Shown piece after piece: positions 22,462 through 31,300 of a DNA stretch of 64,000 nt. Every line of letters starts with the position of its first letter. The stretch's first letter is position 1. Location: assembly GCF_900101015.1 (NCBI RefSeq), contig NZ_FNFZ01000012.1, positions 1 to 64,000 on the forward strand. Reading direction: 5' to 3'. Source of the DNA: Sarcina sp. DSM 11001. GTDB taxonomy: Bacteria > Bacillota > Clostridia > Lachnospirales > Lachnospiraceae. The position numbers and the translations under genes were made by a program. Below the pieces are notes generated by a model. The model searched no databases and was not told the DNA's origin. It was given only the letters and a program-made list of their open reading frames with translations.

Positions 22462-24039
22462 ATGAAGAAAAAGGCAAATCAAATTGATCTTGTCAAGATG
22501 TTGTTTTTCATATTGAAGCACTTATGGCTCCTCGTTCTGTGTGCAGAGCTTGGGTTCGGCGCCTTCTATATGTATATGACACGGCGCATGCCGGAGACCT
22601 ATACCGCAACAGGTACGATGTATGTCAGCAGTTATAATCCTGAATATATTGACGATGAATATACGAGACCAGGGGACTTGAGCTCTGCTTCACAGCTGAT
22701 CAAAACGCTTCTGGTTGTAGTCAAGAGAGACTCTGTTATGAGCAAGGTGGCGGACCGGGTTTCGGAGACCCATCCCGGAATCGATGCCGGGATGGTCTCG
22801 TCAAGTCTTTCCATGGAATCTGTGTCCGAGACAGGCGTAGTAGCTGTTAAATCGACGACCCTCGAAGCTCAGTTGTCAGCTGATATCGCAAATGCTGTGA
22901 TGGAAATAGCACCAGAAGAGATCGTCCGTGTAGTCGGGGTCGGAAATGTAGATATTATGGATTATGCAGTAGTCCCGGTGCTGCCCAATGAAAAGAAGGC
23001 GGTTTTCAGTTCCTTGAAATACGGAGCTGCGGCCGGTGCGGCTTTTGCAGTAGTTTTACTTGCCCTGCTCTACATTTTGAATCAGAAGATCACAGATCTC
23101 CGAGAGTTGAAAGAAAACTATAAACTCCCGATCCTGGCTGAAATAAAACGTCTGGACAGCGCTAAAAAGGATCCGGAGGCTTTTCTTTTGACGAACCGGA
23201 GCCCCCTGGAGGTTTCGGAAAACTACGCCAAGCTCCGCATGAATCTGTTTTATACACTGGTCGATAAAGAGCAGAAGATCGTAGTCATTACCAGCTCTGT
23301 CTCCGGGGAGGGCAAGTCTACCATCTCCGCCAATCTTGCCATCTCCTGTGCGATGAGCGGGAATAAGGTAATACTGGTGGACAGTGATATGCGGCGGTCA
23401 AGCCAGAGCGAAATTTTCAAATATGAAACCGATAAAGAGGGTCTTTCAGATGTGCTGGCCGGCAGATGTCAGTGGCAGAATGTGATCATGAAAGATGTCG
23501 CACAGAAGGTTGACCTGCTGCCCGCGGGACATCTTCCGCCTAATCCGGCGGAGCTGCTGGAATCCGCCAGAATGCAGCAGCTGCTTCTGGAACTGAATGA
23601 TGCTTATGACCTGGTGCTGCTGGATATGCCCCCTGTCGATATTGTGGCAGATCCCCTGGCGGTGTCCGCTCATGTCGCAGGGTGTATCCTCATGGTCCGC
23701 CAACATTTCACCACTCATCAGGATTTGCGGAAGGCACTCAACGCCGCAGAGATGACAGACATGAATGTTCTGGGCTTCGTCTTTTACGGGGAGCACATGC
23801 ACGAGTCAGGATATTACAGCCGCAAGTATTACAGGAAATATTATAAAAATTACTACAGTAAAAGAACCACTCGGGGAAGCACTCTGGGAAGCAATCTGGA
23901 AACCGCCCGGGGGAGCACTCTGCAAACTAACCAGGGAAGTACTCAGGGAAGCAATCTGGAAACCACCCGGGGAAGCACTCATATAAACACTCAGGAAACA
24001 GAAAATGAATCTGCTGATCACCGGAGCGTGGACAAGTAA
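22462..24039 (+). CDS. Wzz-domain/tyrosine kinase fusion (CpsC-CpsD type)
   Basis: A 525-residue protein joining a chain-length regulator to a BY-type tyrosine kinase. The Wzz part has helices near 17-37 and 185-208 with an outer domain between. The cytosolic kinase has Walker A SGEGKS (281-286, Lys285), Walker A' VDSDMRR, and Walker B LLDMPPV near 388. A tyrosine cluster, YYSRKYYRKYYKNYYSK, near 450-466 is the usual autophosphorylation tail. After it come about 60 residues of low complexity built from a degenerate RGSTLGSNLET repeat. In many Gram-positives the two parts are separate genes; here they are fused. It should control chain length and export of the EPS. The 3' end overlaps the next gene by 35 bp. 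Confidence 0.92.
   Translation: MKKKANQIDLVKMLFFILKHLWLLVLCAELGFGAFYMYMTRRMPETYTATGTMYVSSYNPEYIDDEYTRPGDLSSASQLIKTLLVVVKRDSVMSKVADRVSETHPGIDAGMVSSSLSMESVSETGVVAVKSTTLEAQLSADIANAVMEIAPEEIVRVVGVGNVDIMDYAVVPVLPNEKKAVFSSLKYGAAAGAAFAVVLLALLYILNQKITDLRELKENYKLPILAEIKRLDSAKKDPEAFLLTNRSPLEVSENYAKLRMNLFYTLVDKEQKIVVITSSVSGEGKSTISANLAISCAMSGNKVILVDSDMRRSSQSEIFKYETDKEGLSDVLAGRCQWQNVIMKDVAQKVDLLPAGHLPPNPAELLESARMQQLLLELNDAYDLVLLDMPPVDIVADPLAVSAHVAGCILMVRQHFTTHQDLRKALNAAEMTDMNVLGFVFYGEHMHESGYYSRKYYRKYYKNYYSKRTTRGSTLGSNLETARGSTLQTNQGSTQGSNLETTRGSTHINTQETENESADHRSVDK
23868..23996 (+). repeat. In-frame degenerate repeat at the kinase C terminus
   Basis: GGGAAGCAATCTGGAAACC followed by a CCCGGGG and GCACTC stretch occurs twice with a 60-bp period, with further 24-bp sub-units. 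It encodes the Ser/Thr/Asn-rich tail behind the tyrosine cluster. Confidence 0.75.
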
Positions 24040-24994
24040 ATATATCGATGAGATCGAAGAAGAGGGGCACAAGGTCCTGTTTATGCAGCAGGAAAAAGAC
24101 AAGCTCCCCTGCGCGTATGACTGGCCGGAGGGGATCATCTGCAACGGACTCTTTCTTTATCATCCTCTGTCCCGATTCACAAATCTCCGCTATATCCAGC
24201 TGACCTCAGCCGGCTTAGACCGCGTTCCCATGCAGGATATTCTGAAGAGAAAAATCGAGATCCACAGCGCCAGAGGTGTCTACAGCGTCCCCATGGCAGA
24301 GTTCGCGGTCGCGGGAGTGCTGGATCTGTATAAAGACATGGACCGGTTTCGGGACCAGCAAAAAAATCATGCCTGGATCAAGAACCGCCAGGTCAGGGAA
24401 CTGGCGGGCAGCAGGGTCCTCATTGTCGGCTGCGGCAGCGTGGGCACTGAGTGCGCCAAAAGGTTCAAGGCCTTCGGCTGCAGGATCACCGGTGTGGACA
24501 GACTGGCCATTGAGGCAGGAAACGGCAGCACAATCAAAGACAGGAATCATGATCGGATCAAAGATTGGAACGATGTCGGGAACCTCGGCGAGAGGTTTGA
24601 AAAGATCTATGACCAGATCCGGCCGCCGGAAGCCCTGGACGAGGAACTGCCTGCCTCTGATATCGTCATTTTGTCCCTTCCCCTGACGGACGAGACTCAG
24701 GGAATGATCGACGAGAGAAGACTAAGCCTGATTAAAGGGATTCTCGTCAACATCTCCCGGGGGGGCCTCTTGGACCGGCGGGCGCTGGAAAAATGGGAGG
24801 GTGCTGCCGTGCTGGATGTCTTTGAGGAGGAACCTCTGCCGCCGGAGAGCCCCCTATGGGAAAAAGAGAATATGATCATCACGCCTCATAACAGTTTTGT
24901 CGGGGACGGAAATGCAGAGAGGCTTAAGGCACTGATTATGGGAAATATGCGGAAGGTCTGCAATCTGCCGGGGCTGCAGGAAGCAGGGCGTTGA
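24005..24994 (+). CDS. D-isomer-specific 2-hydroxyacid dehydrogenase
   Basis: A 329-residue NAD-dependent dehydrogenase. The Rossmann core begins SRVLIVGCGSVGTECAKRF near residue 138. The catalytic Arg is in NISRGGLLDRRAL, the acidic partner in LDVFEEEPLPPESPLW, and the proton donor His in ITPHNSF. It should interconvert a 2-keto acid and its D-2-hydroxy acid. Its ATG lies inside the previous gene in another frame (35-bp overlap), so the two are coupled. Such enzymes are unusual in EPS loci. With the HpaI-type aldolase upstream, a pathway from pyruvate or a keto-sugar acid to a hydroxy-acid substituent is possible but unproven. Confidence 0.85.
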   Translation: MNLLITGAWTSKYIDEIEEEGHKVLFMQQEKDKLPCAYDWPEGIICNGLFLYHPLSRFTNLRYIQLTSAGLDRVPMQDILKRKIEIHSARGVYSVPMAEFAVAGVLDLYKDMDRFRDQQKNHAWIKNRQVRELAGSRVLIVGCGSVGTECAKRFKAFGCRITGVDRLAIEAGNGSTIKDRNHDRIKDWNDVGNLGERFEKIYDQIRPPEALDEELPASDIVILSLPLTDETQGMIDERRLSLIKGILVNISRGGLLDRRALEKWEGAAVLDVFEEEPLPPESPLWEKENMIITPHNSFVGDGNAERLKALIMGNMRKVCNLPGLQEAGR

Positions 24995-24998
24995 CAGA

Positions 24999-26132
24999 TT
25001 GGTAATGAAGAATAAAACAGGATCTGAAATGAAATTCATTTTATTATCTCCCAAAAACAGGACAGCCTATAATTTTCGCGGGGATTTTATAAAAGAACTG
25101 GTATCAAAAGGATACGAAGTTGTTGTTACAGGACCTGATCACACAGATGTAGAAAAAATAGAGGCTCTCGGCGCGCGCTTTGCAGTCATTCCATTGGACA
25201 AAAACGGCACGAGTATTTTCGGAGATCTGAGATACTTCCGTTTGCTCACAAGCTTCCTCAGAGCTGAAAAACCGGATGCAGTCATGGGCTATACGGTGAA
25301 GCCGGTCGTATACGGATCGATCGCAGCAAAAAGAGCAGGTGTACAGAATGTCACTGCGCTTATTACAGGGGCCGGTTATACCTTTATTTCTACAAGTCCG
25401 AAGGCCAGAATACTCGGGATGATCGTCCGCAGGCTTTATCGGGTCGGTCTGGGGAAGGCGGACCATGTCATATTCCAGAACAGGGACGACATGCAGGAGT
25501 TTTGCCAGAGAAAACTGGTGGATCCCGGAAAATGTTCGTTTGTCAATGGATCCGGTATTAACCTGGACTATTACAGGACGGTTCCGTTACCTGAAAATCC
25601 TGCCTTTTTCATGCTGTCCAGACTGTTGAAGAGCAAAGGAGTCAGAGAATATCTGGAGGCGGCAGAAAGAGTAAAAGAAAAATATCCTTCAATACAGTTT
25701 TATCTTCTGGGAAACTATGAAAATTCGATGCAGGATGCAGTGGAAAAAGAGTATGTTGAAGGATTTATACGCAGAGGCCTTGTCCGGCGATTTTCGGAAA
25801 CCGGTGACGTAAGACCTTTTTACAGGATGTGCAGTGTCTATGTCCTTCCCTCCTACCGGGAAGGGACGCCGAGAACAGTGCTGGAGGCCATGGCAATGGG
25901 CAGACCGATCATTACGACGGATACCCAGGGGTGCCGCGAAACAGTCAGAGAGGGCGTAAACGGTTTCCTTGTTCCTGCCCGAAACAGCGACAGTGTGGCA
26001 GAAAAAATGATCTGGTTTATTGAGCATCCCCATCAGATCGCCGCCATGGGAGCAGAAAGCCGCAGATATGCGGAAGAGAAATTTGATGTCAACAGAATAA
26101 ATGAAGAAATGCTGCGGATCATGCAGATTTAA
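24999..26132 (+). CDS. Glycosyltransferase family 4
   Basis: A 377-residue GT-B transferase. The N-terminal acceptor domain has NFRGDFIKELVSKGYEVVV and GYTVKPVVYG. The C-terminal nucleotide-sugar domain has FFMLSRLLKSKGVREYLEA and the EX7E-type motif in SYREGTPRTVLEAMAMGRPII. It resembles CapM/WbnH-type enzymes that add the second sugar to the lipid-linked intermediate. The start is TTG at 24999 (AGGG 10 bases upstream) or ATG at 25005. It follows the dehydrogenase by 4 bp. Confidence 0.9.
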   Translation: MVMKNKTGSEMKFILLSPKNRTAYNFRGDFIKELVSKGYEVVVTGPDHTDVEKIEALGARFAVIPLDKNGTSIFGDLRYFRLLTSFLRAEKPDAVMGYTVKPVVYGSIAAKRAGVQNVTALITGAGYTFISTSPKARILGMIVRRLYRVGLGKADHVIFQNRDDMQEFCQRKLVDPGKCSFVNGSGINLDYYRTVPLPENPAFFMLSRLLKSKGVREYLEAAERVKEKYPSIQFYLLGNYENSMQDAVEKEYVEGFIRRGLVRRFSETGDVRPFYRMCSVYVLPSYREGTPRTVLEAMAMGRPIITTDTQGCRETVREGVNGFLVPARNSDSVAEKMIWFIEHPHQIAAMGAESRRYAEEKFDVNRINEEMLRIMQI

Positions 26133-26268
26133 AAGGAACTGAAGGCTGATATGAGAAAACGGGACCGGTCATCCATTCAACAGCCTGCCTGTTTGACATA
26201 GCAGGTGACCCGTAACATCCACATTCTCAGAAAAGATGACGCAATAGAAATTGATCATGGAGACAAAT

Positions 26269-27303
26269 ATGCTTAGGCAATTGAAGGACATGATGAGGAA
26301 ATGGAAAGACAGCAGTGATCTGGGAGAGAAGGTTTTTAATACCATCAGGAGCGCTGTGCTCTCCTTTTCCGGCTTTGTTCCGGACGAACCCTATGCCAGA
26401 ATGTTTTATAAAATCTATACCGGGAAAGATCTGAATCTGGAAGACCCGGTCTATTTTAATGAGAAACTCTGGTGGCTCAAACTTCACAATCGTAATCCTC
26501 TGTTGACAACATGCTCGGATAAGCATCTTGTAAGAGAGTATGTCAGAGAATGCGGATTATCGGACATACTGATCCCACAGGTAGAGGTCCTAAAAAATGC
26601 CGAAGAAATAGATTTTTCCAGATACAATTATCCGGTAATGTTTAAATGCAATAAAGACTCCGGAGGACATGTCCTGTATGATCCCGATTCCCGCGGAAGC
26701 TTCGATGAAAAGGCTGCCAGAACAAAACTGAAAAAGGCACTTGCTGAAAAATATTATCTGATCTCCCGTGAATGGAACTACAAGAATATCAGTCCCCGCA
26801 TTGTAGTTGAGAAAGTGATCAAAGACAAGGAAGGCAATCTTCCCGGGGACTACCGGTTCTTCTGTTTTGATGGGATACCAAGACTGCTGATGATGGATTT
26901 CGGAGTCTTGACGGATCAGGGGAGACACAAATTTGCATATCCAAGAAATATTTATGATATGGACTTCAACCTTCTGCCTGTAAGGATCGGCCGGGATAAT
27001 TACAGGGGGAAAGTGGAAAAACCCGAAAACCTGGATCGGATGATCCAGATCGCGGCCAGGCTGTCGCAGCCATTCCCTGTAGTAAGGGTGGATCTGTATA
27101 ATGTAGACGGAGTGATTTATTTTGGTGAAATGACCTTTTATCATGGCGGCTGCTGCCAGGAGATCACTCCTGAAGAGTGGGATCTGAAAATGGGCAGCTG
27201 GATAGATTTAACAAGCAAAAAGATAGTATTGAATTCTGAAGAGCATTGCGCGAAGCAGATAAGGTGGAGAATACAGAGAAGTGGAAAAAGCCGAAAACGT
27301 TGA
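26269..27303 (+). CDS. TupA-like ATP-grasp protein
   Basis: About 344 residues. It matches the TupA-like ATP-grasp family found in capsule and teichuronopeptide loci: FNEKLWWLKLHNRNPL, CSDKHLVREYV, VMFKCNKDSGGH (nucleotide-binding lysine region), RIVVEKVI, GDYRFFCFDG and VRVDLYNVDGVIYFGEMTFYHGGC near the end. Family members are thought to ligate an amino-acid or peptide group to uronic acids, or to act in polymer modification; the substrate is not evident here. The ATG at 26269 is chosen for GGAG 7 bases upstream; starts at 26257 (ATG) or 26251 (TTG) are possible. The 118-bp gap before it shows nothing notable. Confidence 0.85.
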   Translation: MLRQLKDMMRKWKDSSDLGEKVFNTIRSAVLSFSGFVPDEPYARMFYKIYTGKDLNLEDPVYFNEKLWWLKLHNRNPLLTTCSDKHLVREYVRECGLSDILIPQVEVLKNAEEIDFSRYNYPVMFKCNKDSGGHVLYDPDSRGSFDEKAARTKLKKALAEKYYLISREWNYKNISPRIVVEKVIKDKEGNLPGDYRFFCFDGIPRLLMMDFGVLTDQGRHKFAYPRNIYDMDFNLLPVRIGRDNYRGKVEKPENLDRMIQIAARLSQPFPVVRVDLYNVDGVIYFGEMTFYHGGCCQEITPEEWDLKMGSWIDLTSKKIVLNSEEHCAKQIRWRIQRSGKSRKR

Positions 27304-28156
27304 AGATGCGGGAAAAGTGGAAAATGCCGGAATAATGGAAAATGAAAAGATTTCAGTCATAATGGGAATCTATAACTGCGCTGAGTATTTACCTGCGGCT
27401 GTTGAATCTATTCTGGCGCAGACCTATACAAACTGGGAATTGATCCTCTGTGACGATGCGTCCACGGATAAGACCTATGAGATTGCTGAAAAATACAAAG
27501 ACAAATACCCGGACAGGATCATTCTCCTGCGAAACAAAAAGAACAGAAAACTTGCCTTCTCCCTCAACAGATGCCTGAAGCATGCGACGGGGAAATATGT
27601 GGCCCGTATGGACGGGGATGACATGTGCCGGCCTGACCGCTTTGAGAAGCAGGTCGGTTTTCTCAGAAGGCATCGGGAGTACGATCTGGTCGGCTCTGCA
27701 ATGCAGAGGTTTGATTCAAATGGACCGGGCTATATCAATTACTCTGTAGATCATCCGGACTACTACACTTTAAGAAACAGGAATCCTTTTCACCATGCCA
27801 CTATCCTCACTTATAAGTATGTGTATGACAAGGTAAAAGGGTATACGGTCGCTCCCAGAACGGAGAGAGGACAGGACATAGACCTGTGGTTTAAGTTTTA
27901 TCATGAAGGATTCAAGGGCTATAACCTGCGGGAACCCTTATATCTGGTCAGGGAAGACAGAAGTGCGGTCAGACGGCGCTCTGCTCAGGTCAGGGTCAAC
28001 GCCTTCAAAACAAAAATGATTGGTTTTCGTCTGTTAAATTATCCCCGGCACTGGATCCTTGTATCAGGCGGGGTTTCCTTTCTCAAATGTCTTGTACCCT
28101 ATCCGGCCATGGACTTATACAGGCAGGTTCAGAGGAAACTAAGCAGACTCCAATAA
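27281..28156 (+). CDS. Glycosyltransferase family 2
   Basis: A 291-residue GT-A enzyme: ISVIMGIYNCAEYLPAAVES at about 25-45, CDDASTDKT, KNRKLAFSLN and the metal-binding ARMDGDDMCRPDR. The GTG start at 27281 has AAGGTGGAG 10 bases upstream and overlaps the ATP-grasp gene by 23 bp. The first 18 residues are a short in-frame repeat (VEKA/VENAG type), so an ATG at 27335 could be the older start. It is predicted to add one sugar to the growing EPS unit in the cytosol; donor and acceptor are unknown. Confidence 0.9.
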   Translation: MEKAENVEDAGKVENAGIMENEKISVIMGIYNCAEYLPAAVESILAQTYTNWELILCDDASTDKTYEIAEKYKDKYPDRIILLRNKKNRKLAFSLNRCLKHATGKYVARMDGDDMCRPDRFEKQVGFLRRHREYDLVGSAMQRFDSNGPGYINYSVDHPDYYTLRNRNPFHHATILTYKYVYDKVKGYTVAPRTERGQDIDLWFKFYHEGFKGYNLREPLYLVREDRSAVRRRSAQVRVNAFKTKMIGFRLLNYPRHWILVSGGVSFLKCLVPYPAMDLYRQVQRKLSRLQ

Positions 28157-28201
28157 AGGCAGGAGTCTTGCTGTGCACAGGAAAATGTGTGGGGCAGAGA
28201 A

Positions 28202-29302
28202 ATGACAGTCTATTTGATTACTTTCCTGATCTCGGTTCTTTTCAGTTATATGGCGGAGGGACAGTATGAATCAGAGGATTCATTGAGTGATAAATATGTT
28301 GTAAAAGAAAAATATGTCGTAAATACTGAAAGACATACCGGTTACTTTTTTTTCCTGACAGGATGCGTATTGATCCTTGTTGCGGGCTTGAGGTACAGAG
28401 TCGGAACAGATTACGGTTTTTATTATTCCCGCTATCCTCGTTTAATTAATAACCTGCCTCATTCGATCCTCGCTCTGGATGAACCGGGGTTTGGGTTACT
28501 GGCATGGATCGTCACACGGTTTGTTAATGATGGGGGCGCAGTGATCCTCGTGTCCTCGCTTGTCACACTAGCCCTGCCATTAATGGTTATCTACCGCAAT
28601 ACTAAGAAACTGGCTCTTGCGACAGCGTTGTTCATAGTGACGGGATTCTGGCATGGGAGTTTCAATGGGGTAAGACAGTATCTGGCTGCAGCGGTCCTAT
28701 TCAGCGGGTATAGCTTTTTGAAAGAAAGACAGTTTCGTCAATATTGTCTGGTAGTGTTTGCGGCTTTTTTATTCCACCGGTCTGCCATTATCATGCTGCC
28801 TGTATATTTCATTGTACATAGAAAAATTAATCAGATAAATCTTTGTTTAATAGCCGCGGCATTGGCACTGATCAATGTTTATTCCAGGTTTTTCCTTCCC
28901 ATAGCCGGGTGGATCATGGAGAAACAGTATTCCCGGGATAGTGGTTATGTGACACAGCAGGTCAATATACTTCGCATTGCTGTCGAATGTATTCCTTTAA
29001 TCATATTTTTGATCATGTACTGGGGAGAGGAATTATCGGAATCAGAGACCTTCTCCCTGAATCTCTTAATTATTCATGTGTCTTTGCGGGTACTGACAAT
29101 GAACAGCGCCCTGCTGTACAGGTCAGGGATTTATACGACTCTGTTCGCAGCCATGGCCATCATAAACCTGCAGGACGGTTTAACGGATGGGAACAGGAAA
29201 ATAATTGTAAACGTAATTACTGCCCTCTACTTCTGCCTGTGGTGGTATGATTTGAGCGCATCGAGTAGTTTAAACAGCTTTCACTGGATTTGGGAAAGAT
29301 GA
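28202..29302 (+). CDS. EpsG-family polysaccharide polymerase
   Basis: About 366 residues with roughly ten membrane helices. EpsG marks are visible: GLRYRVGTDYGFYYSRY after the first loops, GFWHGSFNGVRQYLAAAVLFSG and FLFHRSAIIMLPVYF. EpsG proteins join lipid-linked repeat units outside the membrane. The ATG at 28202 is chosen over the GTG at 28187 because the hydrophobic N terminus then begins at once and GGGGCAGAG lies just upstream. Its stop overlaps the next start (ATGA). Confidence 0.88.
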   Translation: MTVYLITFLISVLFSYMAEGQYESEDSLSDKYVVKEKYVVNTERHTGYFFFLTGCVLILVAGLRYRVGTDYGFYYSRYPRLINNLPHSILALDEPGFGLLAWIVTRFVNDGGAVILVSSLVTLALPLMVIYRNTKKLALATALFIVTGFWHGSFNGVRQYLAAAVLFSGYSFLKERQFRQYCLVVFAAFLFHRSAIIMLPVYFIVHRKINQINLCLIAAALALINVYSRFFLPIAGWIMEKQYSRDSGYVTQQVNILRIAVECIPLIIFLIMYWGEELSESETFSLNLLIIHVSLRVLTMNSALLYRSGIYTTLFAAMAIINLQDGLTDGNRKIIVNVITALYFCLWWYDLSASSSLNSFHWIWER

Positions 29303-30315
29303 ATTTTATTACAAAAGGGAGCGGCCCTCTTTATTATAATTTTGTTTTTCTCTTCGCGGGATACGATTACCATGCTGCCATGCTGGGTAAGGAACTGCTT
29401 ACACATCCTCTTGTAAGAATATACAAGTATGCTTTTAAAGGAAACCGGCTGGAGGAGTTCCTTTTTCATTTACATACGGCTTACAGCATTAATGAGAAAT
29501 TCGAAATCCCATTTAAATCCATCTGGTTTAAGCGCATGTATGAGCAGGACTTCTCCAATGACCTGCCCATATGTTTCGTATATGTAAGCCCTAATATGGT
29601 CCGTTATGAGGGGGGATTTATTGATTATGTCCGTAAACAGAATCCTGATAACCGGATTGTGATGCTGCACTGGGACCTGATCTCCAAAAAAGTAAAATAT
29701 GAGTACGACATTATAAAACGCAAAGTAGATCTGGCCATCACCTATGACAGTGAAGAAGCGAAAAAGTACGGGATACACTATTTTCGGGAGACAGTATATT
29801 CAAAGCTGGTAAAAGAACCTGAAAGCCCGGAAATAAAATGGGATGTCTATTTTTTGGGAGCAGCAAAGGACCGTCTGGATAAGCTCTATGAAATCTATGC
29901 GTTTTTGAAGGGAAATAACTTGAAATGCAAGTTCCTGATCGCTGATGTGCCGGCTGAAAAACGTATTTCCGGGGAGGAAATTGAATATATTGACAGCATC
30001 ACTTATAAAAAAAATCTTCATTATGTTATCGAATCAAAATGTATTTTGGAAGTCGTACAGGGAAATTCCAGTGATATAACTACACGGGCAAAAGAAGCGA
30101 TGGCTTATGGGAAGCGATTGATCACAGACTGCCGAAGTGATCTGCGGTCCTGTTTCCATGAAGGACAGCTGATCTGTTTCTCAGAAGTGTCTCAGATTGA
30201 TCCGGACCTGATAAGGGCTGACTACCCGACAGGGGGATATCCGCCCTTATTGGATATGAATCCCTTAAAACGTCTTTATGATATACAGGAGCAGTTGGAG
30301 AAGCTGAATGGATAA
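29299..30315 (+). CDS. Putative glycosyltransferase, family not identified
   Basis: About 338 residues, soluble, mixed alpha/beta. It lacks the GT2 start motif. Two Rossmann-like halves are suggested: RIVMLHWDLISKKVKYEYDIIKRKVDLAITYDSEEAKKYGI in the first, and WDVYFLGAAKDRLDKLYEIYAFL plus VVQGNSSDITTRAKEAMAYGKRLITD in the second, the latter like the donor-binding end of GT-B enzymes. This pattern matches unassigned transferases common in Firmicutes capsule loci. The ATG at 29299 overlaps the EpsG stop by four bases. Role is inferred from context and fold-like features only. Confidence 0.65.
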   Translation: MNFITKGSGPLYYNFVFLFAGYDYHAAMLGKELLTHPLVRIYKYAFKGNRLEEFLFHLHTAYSINEKFEIPFKSIWFKRMYEQDFSNDLPICFVYVSPNMVRYEGGFIDYVRKQNPDNRIVMLHWDLISKKVKYEYDIIKRKVDLAITYDSEEAKKYGIHYFRETVYSKLVKEPESPEIKWDVYFLGAAKDRLDKLYEIYAFLKGNNLKCKFLIADVPAEKRISGEEIEYIDSITYKKNLHYVIESKCILEVVQGNSSDITTRAKEAMAYGKRLITDCRSDLRSCFHEGQLICFSEVSQIDPDLIRADYPTGGYPPLLDMNPLKRLYDIQEQLEKLNG

Positions 30316-31291
30316 TCCTCTGATCAGTATTATAATTCCGGTCTATAATGCAGGAGAGCATTTGAAAAAATGCCTGGATTCGGTTATTCATCAGACCTGG
30401 CGGAATCTGGAAATACTGTTGATCGATGACGGTTCGACAGACGGAAGCGGTGATTTATGCGATGAATATGCCGCAGGGGATAAGAGGATCACTTGCCTCC
30501 ATCAGGTCAACAGCGGAGTTTCAAAGGCTCGTAACGCGGGAATCAGGCTGGCGAAAGGAGATTATTATCATTTCCTCGACGGTGATGATTACATAGAAGA
30601 GGACACCTGCGAATATCTCCTGCACCTGATCCGGGCCCATGGATGTGAAGTGATAAACTTCGAATATTATATAACCTATCCGGATAAAGAGGATGTTCAT
30701 TGTCTGCGGGGGGATCAATACGGCTTATTTCAGACGGCTGAAGCTCACCGCATCACCCTCACAGGGGAACCTTTTGTGTGGAATAAACTGTTTTCCAGAG
30801 ATGTCATAAAAGGGGAAAACGAATCTGACCCTGTTTTCTTCAGGGAAGATCTTTCGCGGGGAGAGGACTCTTTTTTCGCTCATCAGGTCATCGAGAGAGC
30901 AAAAACTGTCTGGTTTGATAAACGCCCCCTATACCATTACGTTCAGAGCAAAAACAGTGCGGTGAGGGGAGAATTCCGTGCATCTCAGCTGAGTGCATTG
31001 AAATTATACGGGGCATATCAGCAGTTATATCAGATCGATTATCCTGAGCTTTATCCGATCTTCCTGAAAAAAATGGGCCACCTTCTGATCAGCATTTATT
31101 TTGATATGTGGAGTGATCAAAGAGACTATGGCCGGGAACAGGAGGAAGTGTATAAATACTTTACAAAATATGGACTCCAAAAGATCTGCCCCGGTCAACT
31201 GTCACTAAAAGATAAATTTAAGTTTTCCTTGTTTTCCTTGTCACCCGGTTTATTCTGCAGGCTGCATACATTTCTGCATAAAAGAAAATAG
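30308..31291 (+). CDS. Glycosyltransferase family 2
   Basis: A 327-residue GT-A enzyme: ISIIIPVYNAGEHLKKCLDS, LIDDGSTDGSGDLCDEY, NSGVSKARNAGI and FLDGDDYIEEDTCEYL are the standard nucleotide and metal sites. The segment EPFVWNKLFSRDVI and a paired HQVI helix mark the CpsI/EpsJ-like subgroup. It overlaps the previous gene by 8 bp and leads the pyruvyltransferase fusion by 9 bp, so it is in the same transcript. Confidence 0.92.
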   Translation: MDNPLISIIIPVYNAGEHLKKCLDSVIHQTWRNLEILLIDDGSTDGSGDLCDEYAAGDKRITCLHQVNSGVSKARNAGIRLAKGDYYHFLDGDDYIEEDTCEYLLHLIRAHGCEVINFEYYITYPDKEDVHCLRGDQYGLFQTAEAHRITLTGEPFVWNKLFSRDVIKGENESDPVFFREDLSRGEDSFFAHQVIERAKTVWFDKRPLYHYVQSKNSAVRGEFRASQLSALKLYGAYQQLYQIDYPELYPIFLKKMGHLLISIYFDMWSDQRDYGREQEEVYKYFTKYGLQKICPGQLSLKDKFKFSLFSLSPGLFCRLHTFLHKRK

Positions 31292-31300
31292 GGGGATCGG

